Positions 1-7,000 of a stretch of DNA of 7,807 bases are shown here, in pieces. The position numbers and the translations under genes are program-made. The stretch comes from Methanobacteriota archaeon (GTDB lineage: Archaea; Thermoplasmatota; Thermoplasmata; RBG-16-68-12): contig VBMM01000074.1 of the NCBI GenBank assembly GCA_005878415.1, forward strand, positions 1 to 7,807. The letters run 5' to 3'. The first letter of the stretch is position 1, and every line of letters starts with the position of its first letter. The notes under the pieces are model-generated. The model was not told where the DNA came from. It saw only the letters and a list, made by a program, of their open reading frames with translations, and made no database searches.

Positions 1-56
1 GATCCGACCGTGGCCCGGAGGTCGAGCGATGTCCCGACGCGGCGGGCGACTGAGGC

Positions 57-230
57 CTACATCTCGCGCTTCACCGTGATCGGGATCGCGCCGCTGTTGA
101 ACTCAACCCATGCGATCTCGATCGGGTCGACGACGCCCGTCGGCACGTCCACGAGGATTGGCGATCCCATGCTGATTTGCAGCGCCCGCGCTCCGATGAT
201 CCGGGCCTTCTCGAATCGCGTGTATCGCAT
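57..230 (-). CDS. rpoK: DNA-directed RNA polymerase subunit K (RpoK, Rpb6 homologue)
   Basis: This 57-residue protein is the archaeal counterpart of eukaryotic Rpb6 and bacterial omega, a small core subunit that helps assemble and stabilise RNA polymerase. Recognisable family blocks are YTRFEKARIIGARALQ near the N-terminus, MGSPILVDVP in the middle, DPIEIAWVEF, and the closing IPITVKR. The length matches the usual archaeal RpoK of about 57-60 residues. The ATG at 228-230 was chosen because the conserved core begins just after it. The frame stays open upstream to a GTG at 494, but that extra stretch is Pro/Arg-rich and unlike any RpoK extension known to me. No good Shine-Dalgarno lies before the ATG. 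A weak AT-rich patch (GAATAC on the minus strand, about 258-268) could serve a nearly leaderless transcript. It is divergent from the regulator at 545. Identity is very secure; the start is fairly secure. Confidence 0.94.
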   Translation of the reverse strand: MRYTRFEKARIIGARALQISMGSPILVDVPTGVVDPIEIAWVEFNSGAIPITVKREM

Positions 231-437
231 CGCGGATCCCTGGGCAGGCCGCGGTCGAAGGTATTCACTGTCGGACGGGGACGGCCGTGAGACGCCGGTA
301 CTGGATGCCTCTACTTCAACCTTGCTTCGGGCCGTCGGCAAGGCCGCTTCTATTGGGCCGAGAGGACCGCGTGGGGATGCCGTTGCAAGTCGACACGGTC
401 CCGCCGGATTCCGCGGCCTCCGAAATGTTCGCTCCAG

Positions 438-451
438 CCGATTATAATCGG
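438..451. promoter_or_regulatory. Perfect palindrome with TATA-like core, possible promoter
   Basis: CCGATTATAATCGG is a perfect 14-bp palindrome and the most A+T-rich spot in an otherwise G+C-rich intergenic region. Its centre (ATTATAAT) resembles an archaeal TATA box. Being symmetric it could direct TBP either way. On the plus strand it would give a start site near 470 and a leader of about 75 bases for the regulator. On the minus strand the leader to rpoK would be about 185 bases, which is less attractive. No clear purine-rich BRE is visible on either side. Promoter function is inferred. Confidence 0.45.
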
Positions 452-457
452 AGGTGA

Positions 458-472
458 GAATCCCGGGGATTC
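458..472. promoter_or_regulatory. Inverted repeat, candidate operator
   Basis: GAATCCC and its exact reverse complement GGGATTC are separated by one G, giving a 15-bp dyad. Its centre lies about 20 bp, or two helical turns, downstream of the TATA-like palindrome centre, between the expected TATA box and the ArsR-like gene. A one-base loop makes an RNA hairpin or terminator unlikely. A dimeric winged-helix protein bound here would block polymerase recruitment, so autoregulation by the downstream regulator is the natural hypothesis. The dyad is seen directly; the operator role is inference. Confidence 0.4.
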
Positions 473-544
473 CCTTATGAACCCCTAGCTCCACGACGAA
501 TAGAGTCCCGGCTCGCGGCCGCGTTCTCTCAAGGGTTTCCCCTC

Positions 545-1165
545 ATGGACCAGCAGGCTTTCCGACAGACGATTGTCGTCCTCTCGGGGGAGCACAGCCT
601 GCCGATCCTCCGCGGGCTGCGCGACGGCGGCTGGCATCTCTCGAGCGAGGTCGCTCGGACCCTGCACATCCACATAACGACCGCCTCGAAGTTCCTGCAG
701 CGGTTCGCGGAGCTCGGCCTCGTCGAGCGGCGGCCGCACGATTCCCGGACGTCCGAATATCGCCTCCGCAACGCTCGCCTCCGCCTCGAGCTCGACCTCG
801 AGGACGACGTCGGCCCGCTTCGCGAGGTCGTCGACTTCTACGTCGCGTACTTCCACTCCCTCTTCGAACGGATCCGATTCGTCGGCACGCCGTCGATCGA
901 ATCGGAGATGGAGCACCGCCTCACCACGGACCACCAGGAGCTGCGCAAGGCGGTCTTCGATCAGATGGTCGCGGGCAGCGACGGGGGCATCGACCGTCTG
1001 CGCGAGCTCGTCGCCGCGGTGCACCGGGACCTCTGGAGCGTGTGCGCGCAAGGCCTCGGCGCGAGCGCCGCGAAAGGCGCGTTCGAAGGGGCCCTCCGGG
1101 ACGCCATCGGCGCCCATCCCGACCTGGCGTTGCGGTGCGGCCTGAGCCGCCCCCTCGAGGGGTGA
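545..1165 (+). CDS. ArsR-like winged-helix transcriptional regulator with uncharacterised C-terminal domain
   Basis: This intact 206-residue protein is probably a cytoplasmic DNA-binding regulator. Residues about 10-75 form a winged helix-turn-helix: IVVLSGEHSLPILRGL, then SSEVARTLHIHITTASKFLQ as the likely helix-turn-helix, then LGLVERRPHDSRTSEYRL as the wing. This is the ArsR/MarR-like pattern common in archaea. Residues about 85-206 appear alpha-helical, with a closing AAKGAFEGALRDAIGAHPDL stretch; I do not recognise the domain. No metal-binding Cys/His cluster typical of ArsR metal sensors is evident. The ATG at 545 is the only ATG/GTG/TTG start in frame after a stop at 455; only a weak AGGG precedes it. 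Its TGA (1163-1165) overlaps a GTG (1162-1164) that probably starts the giant gene, suggesting translational coupling and a shared operon. The ligand and target are unknown. Confidence 0.85.
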   Translation: MDQQAFRQTIVVLSGEHSLPILRGLRDGGWHLSSEVARTLHIHITTASKFLQRFAELGLVERRPHDSRTSEYRLRNARLRLELDLEDDVGPLREVVDFYVAYFHSLFERIRFVGTPSIESEMEHRLTTDHQELRKAVFDQMVAGSDGGIDRLRELVAAVHRDLWSVCAQGLGASAAKGAFEGALRDAIGAHPDLALRCGLSRPLEG

Positions 1166-1344
1166 TCGCACGACGCGGCTCGCGACCGGCATCGAGGGAT
1201 TCGACGCGATGGTCCAGGGCGGACTCCCCGAAGGCTCCAGCATCCTCCTGCAGGGCCCGCCGGGCCAAGAGAAGTTGCGGTTCGCGCTCACCTTCCTCGC
1301 GGAGGGCCTGAAGGGGGGCGGCAGCGGCCTCGTCGTGATCTCTC
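1162..1344 (+). CDS. N-terminal fragment of the giant gene: KaiC/RecA-like domain, P-loop part (out of frame with the rest)
   Basis: In the frame of 1209 the sequence reads TTRLATGIEGFDAMVQGGLP, then GSSILLQGPPGQEKLRFALT, then an Ala/Glu/Gly stretch to LVVIS near 1343. This is the start of a KaiC-like ATPase: a T-G-I-x-G-F-D opening, a GGLP-G-S turn, beta strand ILLQ and a P-loop position. The P-loop is GPPGQEKL (1254-1277) instead of GPPGTGKT: Lys is kept but Thr-Gly before it and Thr after it are lost. No start codon lies in this frame before ATG 1209, which would remove the conserved opening. The GTG at 1162 would fit perfectly if one base were restored at 1168-1170. After LVVIS the frame diverges from the family and the match continues in another frame. 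Prodigal-style callers may instead start at 1209 and run to 3326, but that tail is an Arg-rich shadow. Confidence 0.6.
1168..1170 (+). other. Apparent frame break 1: missing base after the start
   Basis: Reading GTG-ATC-GC then adding any one base before ACG-ACG-CGG-CTC gives Met-Ile-Ala-Thr-Thr-Arg-Leu-Ala-Thr-Gly, a natural KaiC-like N-terminus whose GTG overlaps the upstream TGA. As given, the conserved N-terminal frame is open only from 1146, after a TGA at 1143, and contains no ATG, GTG or TTG before 1209. The missing base is inferred from family similarity and gene overlap. Confidence 0.5.
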
Positions 1345-1345
1345 G
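1336..1345 (+). other. Apparent frame break 2: deletion inside the KaiC-like domain
   Basis: Upstream the coding frame ends in LVVIS. The frame that continues the domain (DAVTKENRLRVVDWYSW, from 1345) has a TGA at 1336-1338. KaiC-type domains usually have about 16-20 residues (an S-P-E-x-L-x-x-x-x-x-x-x-G-W-D helix) between the VVIS-type strand and this point. Those residues are absent here, so a deletion whose length is not a multiple of three is more likely than a single-base slip. Confidence 0.6.
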
Positions 1346-4058
1346 ACGCGGTCACGAAGGAGAACCGCCTCCGGGTCGTCGACTGGTACTCGTGGAGCGA
1401 GGAGCCGGTCGAGGACGTCGAGGAACGCGGGATCGTCGTGCGCTCCTCGATCGACCTGACGAACCTCGGCGTGGCGCTGAGCCGCGCGATTGCGGGCCTC
1501 GTCGGCGAGTTGCCGCGACGCGCCGTGGTCGAGATCCTATCGCCCGCGACGAACGTCTACGAGGTCACGCAGGTCTACGCGTTTGCGCAGAGCGCGAAAA
1601 AGAAGTTCGACCGCTCTCGGTTCACGAGCCTCGTCCTCGTCGAGAAGGACATGCACTCCGCGTCGGAGCTCACGACGCTCCATCAGCCTTTCGACGGCGT
1701 GATCGAGATCGAGCGATCGCGGAGCGGGGACCGGATCGTCCGGAAGATCGGCGTGCTCCACATGAAAGACACCGCCCCGGACGCCTCGTTCCGGATCCTC
1801 GAGGTGACGGAGGCCGGGATGAAGGTCGTGCGGGAGGCGTCGAAGCCGGCCGCCCCCCTGCCGTCCCGCGGCGGAGTCCTCGAGTCGCAGGACGAGCGAG
1901 CCCAGCGGCTCCATCTCATCATGCAGATCGCGAGCGAGCGCCTCAAGCTGAATCCCAGCGATCCGGACGCCCTCTTCGCCCTCGCCGCCGCCCAGGCGAC
2001 CCTGGACGACCCGGCGGGGGGCGTGCAATCCCTCGATCGCCTCGCGGCCCTCGATCCGGATTACCCGGGGCTCTGGGTCCTCAAGACGAAGCTCCACGCC
2101 CGGCTCGGCCAGACGGACCTCGCGAAGGAGAGTCGGCTACGGGCGGCGCAGGAAGAAGTGGAAGCGGACCTCCCCGCCGGACCGACCGTCCCGTGTCCGA
2201 TGTGCGAGGCGCCCGTGGCGCCCGGCGCGACGACGTGCGAGAACTGTGGCATCCGCTTCGCCCCAGCCCGGACCCTCGAGGACGAGCTCGACGACCTCGG
2301 CCACGCCGCGATCCAGGAGATGGTCCAAGAGGAACTCGCCCTCCCGCCGAAGGAGGCCGTCGCGCCGCCGAAGGCGACCGTCAAACCGGGACCGAAGCCG
2401 GAGCCGAAGCCCCCGGAAAAGCCCTCGACGAAGAAGGGGATGACGAACGGGCTCGTCCTCGGACGCGGAGCCGGCCGGCGCACCGGCATGACGAACGGGC
2501 TCAAGGGCCGCACGAACGGGCTCCGCGGACGGACGAACGGCCTGACGAACGGCCTCGGGCGGACCAACGGCCTCACCAACGGCGTCGGCCGGACGAACGG
2601 GCTGACCAACGGCCTCGGCCGAACGAACGGTCTCACGAATGGTCTGGGCCGGACGAACGGCTTGACGAATGGACTGGGCCGAACGAACGGGCTGACGAAC
2701 GGCCTGGGGCGCACGAACGGGATTACGAACGGCTTGGGACGCACGAACGGTCTGACGAACGGGTTGGGCGGGGTCCGACCGGCCGGTTTCCACTCCGCCG
2801 GCGTCCGGGGGATGATGCGCAATGCGGGATGGAAGCTGTACTTGATCCCGCTCGTCTCCGTCGCGCTCCTGCTGATGCCGCTCTTCTTGGTGCCGGAGTA
2901 TCAAGGTCCCTCCCATCCGATTCGCATCGACGGGCAATTCGGCGACTGGGCCTCCGTCTCGACGGAGGCGATGACGTCAGGAACCGCTGTGAATCCGAAC
3001 ATCGATGTCGTTCGCTTCGGAACCGTCGACAACCTCGGACCCTTCGCCTTCTACGTGCAGGTCGTCGGGAACGCCCTCGCCGGAGGTGGTCCCTCGCCGG
3101 GGATGATGGATACGATTCGGATCTTCATCGACTCGGACGGGTCCGCGACCACCGGCTACCGGATCGACGGCTTCGGTGCGGACCGGATGATCGACATCTC
3201 CGGCTACGGAGGCACCGTTCGGACGAGCACGTTGTGGGAATTCGATTCGAACCGCGATTCGCGGGACTGGAACGGATGGATCAAGGGAACGGGGACGCCG
3301 GCCGCGGCGGCCGGGTCGCAGGTTGAAGCCGAGGCGGAATGGCTATCGCCGAGCACGTCCCCGATTCCGCTCGTCGCGAGCGTCCACGCCGCCTCTTGGG
3401 ACGGCACGACGGACTCCAGCGATTTCCCGATCAGTCCGTCCGCCGGGACGCTGAGCGTGATCGCGGACCCTCAAGTCCCGGACGTCCTCGCCGGTGTGGG
3501 GGTCCCACTCCTCCAACTGACGCTCACCGCTCGCGGCCAGTCGGTCTCCGTGGACTCGCTCCAGGTCGAGCTGATCGGCACGGCTCCTCCGACGTCCGCC
3601 GTGTCCCTGCGGCTCATGGAAGGCGCAACCGTCTTGGGCCAAGTCACTCCCGCATCGCGCGATGTAACGTTCTCGTTCCCCGCCCTGTCGGTCATCGTGG
3701 GGTCGACGACGCCCCTGTCCCTCGTGGGGGACTTCACCGGGTCGACGGGAGAGACGTTCGGTGTGCGTCTTCCCCCCTCCCATCCCTTTGGCTTCGCCAA
3801 TTCGATCGTCGGACTCCAACAGAACGCCGGAGCGCGCACGGTCGGCTATCTCGGCGTGGTCCCCGGCGTCCCCCAAGTTGACGGCGCGTTCGACGAGTGG
3901 ACGACCGTTTCGTCGGACGCCGCAAGCGACGTGACGCCTCGCGTCAACCCGAGCATCGACGTCGCCCGATACGGGGCGCTGCACGGTGGCGCGGCGACGT
4001 ACCTCTACACGGACGTCACCGGGCGGATCCTGAGAGGCACTTCCGTGCCGGAACCCGC
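1339..4058 (+). CDS. Middle segment of giant membrane protein: degenerate KaiC-like domain, TPR-like helices, zinc ribbon, NGL repeats, TM helix, ectodomain
   Basis: This frame is open for about 900 codons; the first usable internal start is GTG 1438, and the frame formally runs on to a stop at 4309-4311, but the last 85 or so codons are out of frame. In order: the rest of a KaiC-like ATPase (1345-1840), with VVEILS at 1525-1542 where the family has a Walker B Asp (here Glu) and an IGVLHMKDTAPDASFRILEV ending typical of KaiC; a helical TPR-like region (about 1909-2166); a zinc ribbon (2194-2259); a Pro/Lys-rich linker (2340-2436); MTNGL-type repeats (2440-2769); one TM helix (2836-2892); then an extracellular first IDG domain (2917-3440), a beta-rich spacer (about 3456-3860) and the start of a second IDG domain (3868). 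Upstream sequence would be cytoplasmic and downstream sequence extracellular. It is followed without a gap by its own continuation in another frame. I infer a surface-anchored signalling or scaffold protein; no enzymatic role is shown. Confidence 0.8.
2194..2259 (+). other. Zinc ribbon (CX2C-X10-CX2C)
   Basis: The protein reads CPMCEAPVAPGATTCENC followed by GIRF. Four cysteines at 2194, 2203, 2236 and 2245 are spaced as in double-ranged zinc-ribbon modules (the CPxC...CxxCG type widespread in archaeal proteins). It sits on the cytoplasmic side, between the TPR-like helices and the Pro/Lys linker, so it probably mediates protein contact and does not act extracellularly. Confidence 0.85.
2440..2769 (+). 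repeat. Asn-Gly-Leu repeat tract with eight tandem 30-bp units
   Basis: After irregular MTNGL and GRTNGL units, eight perfect-length decapeptide repeats (GRTNGLTNGL, with single Val and Ile substitutions in units 2 and 7) run from 2527 to 2766. At DNA level the units differ at many third positions (for example GGC/GGG/GGA for the first Gly and CTC/CTG/TTG for Leu), while the amino acids hardly change. This implies selection on the protein rather than a fresh DNA expansion. The tract lies just before the membrane helix, so it is cytoplasmic and juxtamembrane under the predicted topology. Its role is unknown; a flexible or self-associating spacer is one possibility. Confidence 0.95.
2836..2892 (+). 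other. Transmembrane helix
   Basis: LYLIPLVSVALLLMPLFLV is 19 uncharged residues, preceded by Arg/Lys-containing sequence (GMMRNAGWK) and followed by acidic PEYQGP. The positive-inside rule puts the N-terminal part in the cytoplasm and the following domains outside. The long N-terminal soluble part makes this an internal signal-anchor, not a cleaved signal peptide. Confidence 0.85.
2917..3440 (+). other. Ectodomain module, IDG...GAD domain copy 1
   Basis: The module begins IRIDGQFGDWASVST and contains NPNIDVVRFG, IRIFIDSDGSATTGY and GFGADRMIDISGYGGTV. The opening I-D-G-x-F-x-D-W is reminiscent of carbohydrate-binding CBM9/DOMON-like beta-sandwich modules on secreted proteins; that family link is tentative. 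A homologous second copy follows at 3868. Confidence 0.7.
4053..4058 (+). other. Apparent frame break 3: one missing base
   Basis: Reading GTG-CCG-GAA-CCC and then restoring one C gives CGC-GAA-GCG-CCG-TTC-GAT, that is VPEP-REAPFDFNNDG, which runs into the frame that stays open to the end of the window. As given, GAACCCGCG sends the first frame into a low-quality tail ending at 4311. Loss of one C from a four-C run is the simplest explanation. Confidence 0.75.
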
Positions 4059-7000
4059 GAAGCGCCGTTCGATTTCAACAACGACGGCATCCCGGATGTC
4101 CAGACGAACGGCGATTACGATGCGGACGGGATCACCGATTACGGATTCCCCGGGGGCACGGACAACTGGCTCAACACGACTTTGCCCGGAACATTCCCGC
4201 CTCCCTATGGAGGACAAAGCGTCAGCATCTACATCGGCCCGACGACCCTACCGCCTCGCTTCGGAGACGACGTGCTCCGGATCTTCCTCGATGTCGACAA
4301 CAGCACGTTGAGCGGTTACTCGATCGGAGGAATTGGAGCGGACCGTCTCGTGGAGATCCGCGGGAAGGATGGCACGGTCACACAATCGGCCGTTCTCGCG
4401 TTTTCGGGCTCGTTCCCTGGCGAGTGGTCGTGGACCGCCGTTTCGCCCGTGACCGTCGCCCTCGGCTATCGCGCAATCGAACTGTCGGTCCCCGTCAACG
4501 CGACCAGCCTGTACGTCGAAACGGGGGACTTCTGGGGTTCGACCGACTCGACTGCAGCGGTGCCGGCGCTCGTCCGACAACTCTCCTCGTTCAAGGTGGC
4601 CCCTTCGACGAGTCCTCTCTCTGTCCCGTGGGTCCAAGTCGGCCCCCAGCCGACGATCGTCGACCCGGGCTCGAACGCCGTGACGACGAATTACAACCAG
4701 CAGCGGAAGGTCGTACGGGCGGGCGACGTCGCCGGCCAGACCGCGTGCGACGCCGCGAACTCCGACGGTTGTTGGTACGTGGTGTTCTACGACCAGCTAA
4801 ACGACACCGTGAACGCCGCTCCTTCCCGGAAGATTCAGACCGGTTCTGTCACGCTCTCCGCGGGATCCGCGTCGGTCGATGTCGCGATTACCTCGATTGT
4901 GACGGCGAAGGCGTTCCTGACCTTCAGCGCGAACTTCAACGACGCCAATCCGGGCTTCGGCGCAATCACGGGGACGGTCGTCGACGCCACGACGCTGCGG
5001 TTCCAGCGGGCCACGGCCGCGAGCTCTCCCGCGATTGCGATTCAGTGGTACGTCGCGGAGTTCGCAAGCGGCGTGACGGTGCAGCGAGGGTCCGCGACCA
5101 TGTCGTCCGCGACGGTGGACGTCCTCCTTTCGTCGGTAACGCTGACCAAGAGCTTCCCGATTGTGAGCTACCGTAAGAGCGGCACCGATTACGGGGACGA
5201 CGATTTCTTGAAGGCGAAGATCACGACCTCAACCAATCTGCAACTCAGCCTCGTGTCCGCGGGTTCTCCTGCCGATGGCACCGCTGTGTGGCAGGTCGTC
5301 GAGTATACCGATGGCTCGGTTCAGACCGGCGACCTGTCGTTTGCAAATGGCGACAGCTCCCTGACCGCGTCCGTTCCAGGCGTTGATACCGGGAGGTCGT
5401 GGCTGCTGTTCACCTACTCGTCTGCCACCGGAGTCACGGCCAACATCGGCGAGAAAATGGTGCGAGGGCTGATCACGGACGCCTTCACCCTCACGTTCGA
5501 TCGATCCAACTCGGGGCAATCGATCGGCCTGACGTGGTACCTCGTGTCGTTCACGGACAGTACAACGGTTCAGTCGGGCACCGTGAATTTCGCTCCGGCC
5601 GACACCCAGAAGGACGTCGCAATTCCGTGCATCGACACGACGAAGGCGATTGCGACCGCGGGGGGCATGTACTACCGCGGTGGGAGGACGCCCTACGGCA
5701 GCGACGACAATCCCGGAGTCGCGACGGTCACACTCGAGTTCACGTCGTCGACGAACCTCCGACTCACACGAGGTGTGACGGGCGGCAACAATGCGGACAT
5801 AGGGTATTTTGCGGTCGAATTCGGCACCGGATGCAAAGTCGCAGGGACGTTCCCCAACGACATCCAGACCGAAGACGGAGCGTTCATTCAGTATCGCGAA
5901 GCGAACGTTGGCGCTCAGGCCGGCGCTGGCAACAATCCGACCGCGGTGGGAACCTCGCCAGTCTGCGCCTGGGCGACCTGTGCAAATGGGGAAACGAGCA
6001 ACGACGCCTACGCGACTTCCGCGACCGACCTTCAGATTGTGTCCTACAAGACGTTCGGCTTCAACATTCCGTCCGGCTCATCGATCAGCAAGGTCCAATT
6101 CGGGGTCGAGGCGTTCCAGGGTACCGCCTCCGGGGCTGACAAGATCAACGGAATGAAGCTCTCGTGGGATGGCGGGGCGACCTACTGCGGAAACTCATTC
6201 ACAACGACTCCGCCAACCTCCGACCCGAATGCCTACACGTACTTCGTCCAGACGTCGTGCACCGGGCACACGTGGGCGGCGTCGGATTTCACCGGAGACC
6301 TCATCGCTTGGCAAGGAGCGTACAATCAGGTCGGGGGGTTTGCGAACCTGATCTCCCTCGATGCCGTGGTTGTCGCGGTGACGTACACGCCACCGACGAG
6401 CTACAAGCTCGACCTTCGGTACGATTGGTCAGGCGTCCCAGCGGGGGCCGACTCGTATGCTTTGAAGGTCAAGGGATATCGTCAGGATGAAAACGTGGAT
6501 GTTCAGGTCCTCACGCCTCCCTCGACGTGGAACACCCGAATCACGATTTCGGCGACGTCAAACACCTTGTATACCTACGCGATCACCACCGCCGAGCTCA
6601 ACTCCGGCGCTCCCTCGGTCCGCCTCATTGACGCGAGCGGATCGGATGCCACGCAGTCGGATCTCTGGCTGGACTTGGCCGTCGTAACTTCGACCAGCCT
6701 CTGGGACCGCATCATCCTCATGCGCAGCGCCGACACGAGCGGCTCGACCTGGGGCAGCCAGATTATCCTCGCCTCGGGCCGCTCGGCGGACAGTCCCCTC
6801 CTGTCCTCCTACGATTCGGCGGAGCCTTCAATCGCGATGGACTCCAGCGGATACCTCCATGTCGTCTGGGTGTCCGCCTCGTCCACGGGCAACCAGAACA
6901 TCCTGAACCTCGTCCGATACACCAAGTCGACGGTGGCCTATCCGAATCAGGCAGACATCGCCTCCGCGGGGAATTGGCAGGCCGTCGCAAGCATCGACGA

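Larger units (their letters stand above)
231..544. other. Divergent intergenic region between rpoK and the regulator
   Basis: No convincing gene is seen in these 314 bases. Frames are open on both strands, as expected at high G+C, but none gives a recognisable protein. I looked for tRNA hallmarks (a GGTTCRANTCC T-arm) and C/D-box motifs on both strands and found none. The structured part is at 438-472, where two dyads sit in tandem. A perfect anti-Shine-Dalgarno match, GGAGGTGA, occurs at 450-457 but has no start codon within 5-10 bases. The nearest ATG (477) opens only a three-codon frame (Met-Asn-Pro-stop, 477-488). Confidence 0.6.
3868..4590 (+). other. Ectodomain module, IDG...GAD domain copy 2, crossing the frame break
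   Basis: Copy 2 starts PQVDGAFDEWTTVSS and NPSIDVARYG in one frame, and continues LRIFLDVDNSTLSGY and GIGADRLVEIRGKDGTV in the frame used from about 4056. The order and spacing of blocks match copy 1 on both sides of the break, which is the best evidence that one gene crosses it. Compared with copy 1 it carries an insert at about 4071-4200 with calcium-type loops. Confidence 0.75.

Noticed and set aside
1..56. Partial gene or tRNA downstream of rpoK
   Set aside because: No start codon on the minus strand and no tRNA T-arm motif; too short to assign.
10..447. Plus-strand open frame of 145 codons
   Set aside because: It lies over rpoK on the opposite strand and over the intergenic dyads; its product resembles no family and is a high-G+C shadow.
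458..472. Transcription terminator hairpin
   Set aside because: The dyad has a one-base loop and no following T-run, and it precedes rather than follows a gene on the plus strand.
231..494. N-terminal extension of RpoK from a GTG at 494
   Set aside because: The added 88 residues are Pro/Arg/Ser-rich with no family similarity, cross the TATA-like palindrome, and are not needed for a normal-length RpoK.
485..1291. Minus-strand open frame of 268 codons
   Set aside because: Antisense shadow of the regulator gene, whose plus-strand product has a clear winged-helix pattern.
2527..2766. CRISPR-like array
   Set aside because: Repeats are contiguous 30-bp coding units with no spacers.
2061..2937. 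Two minus-strand frames over the repeat tract with periodic Arg-Pro-Phe-Val and Ala-Val-Arg patterns
   Set aside because: The 30-bp periodicity makes repetitive peptides in every frame; codon drift conserves only the plus-strand GRTNGLTNGL reading.
1345..3326. Continuation of the 1209 frame to 3326
   Set aside because: After about 1344 the product is an Arg/Asp/Pro-rich shadow; the repeat tract in this frame only mirrors the NGL repeats, and all domain matches are in the other frame.
4056..4311. Tail of the first frame after 4056 as real protein
   Set aside because: It is Ser/Thr/Arg-rich with no similarity to domain copy 1, while the alternative frame continues that homology exactly.
4424..6139. 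Arg-rich plus-strand frames at 4424-5176 and 5399-6139
   Set aside because: They are shifted shadows of the continuous 4056-7807 frame, which has repeated domains and no stops.
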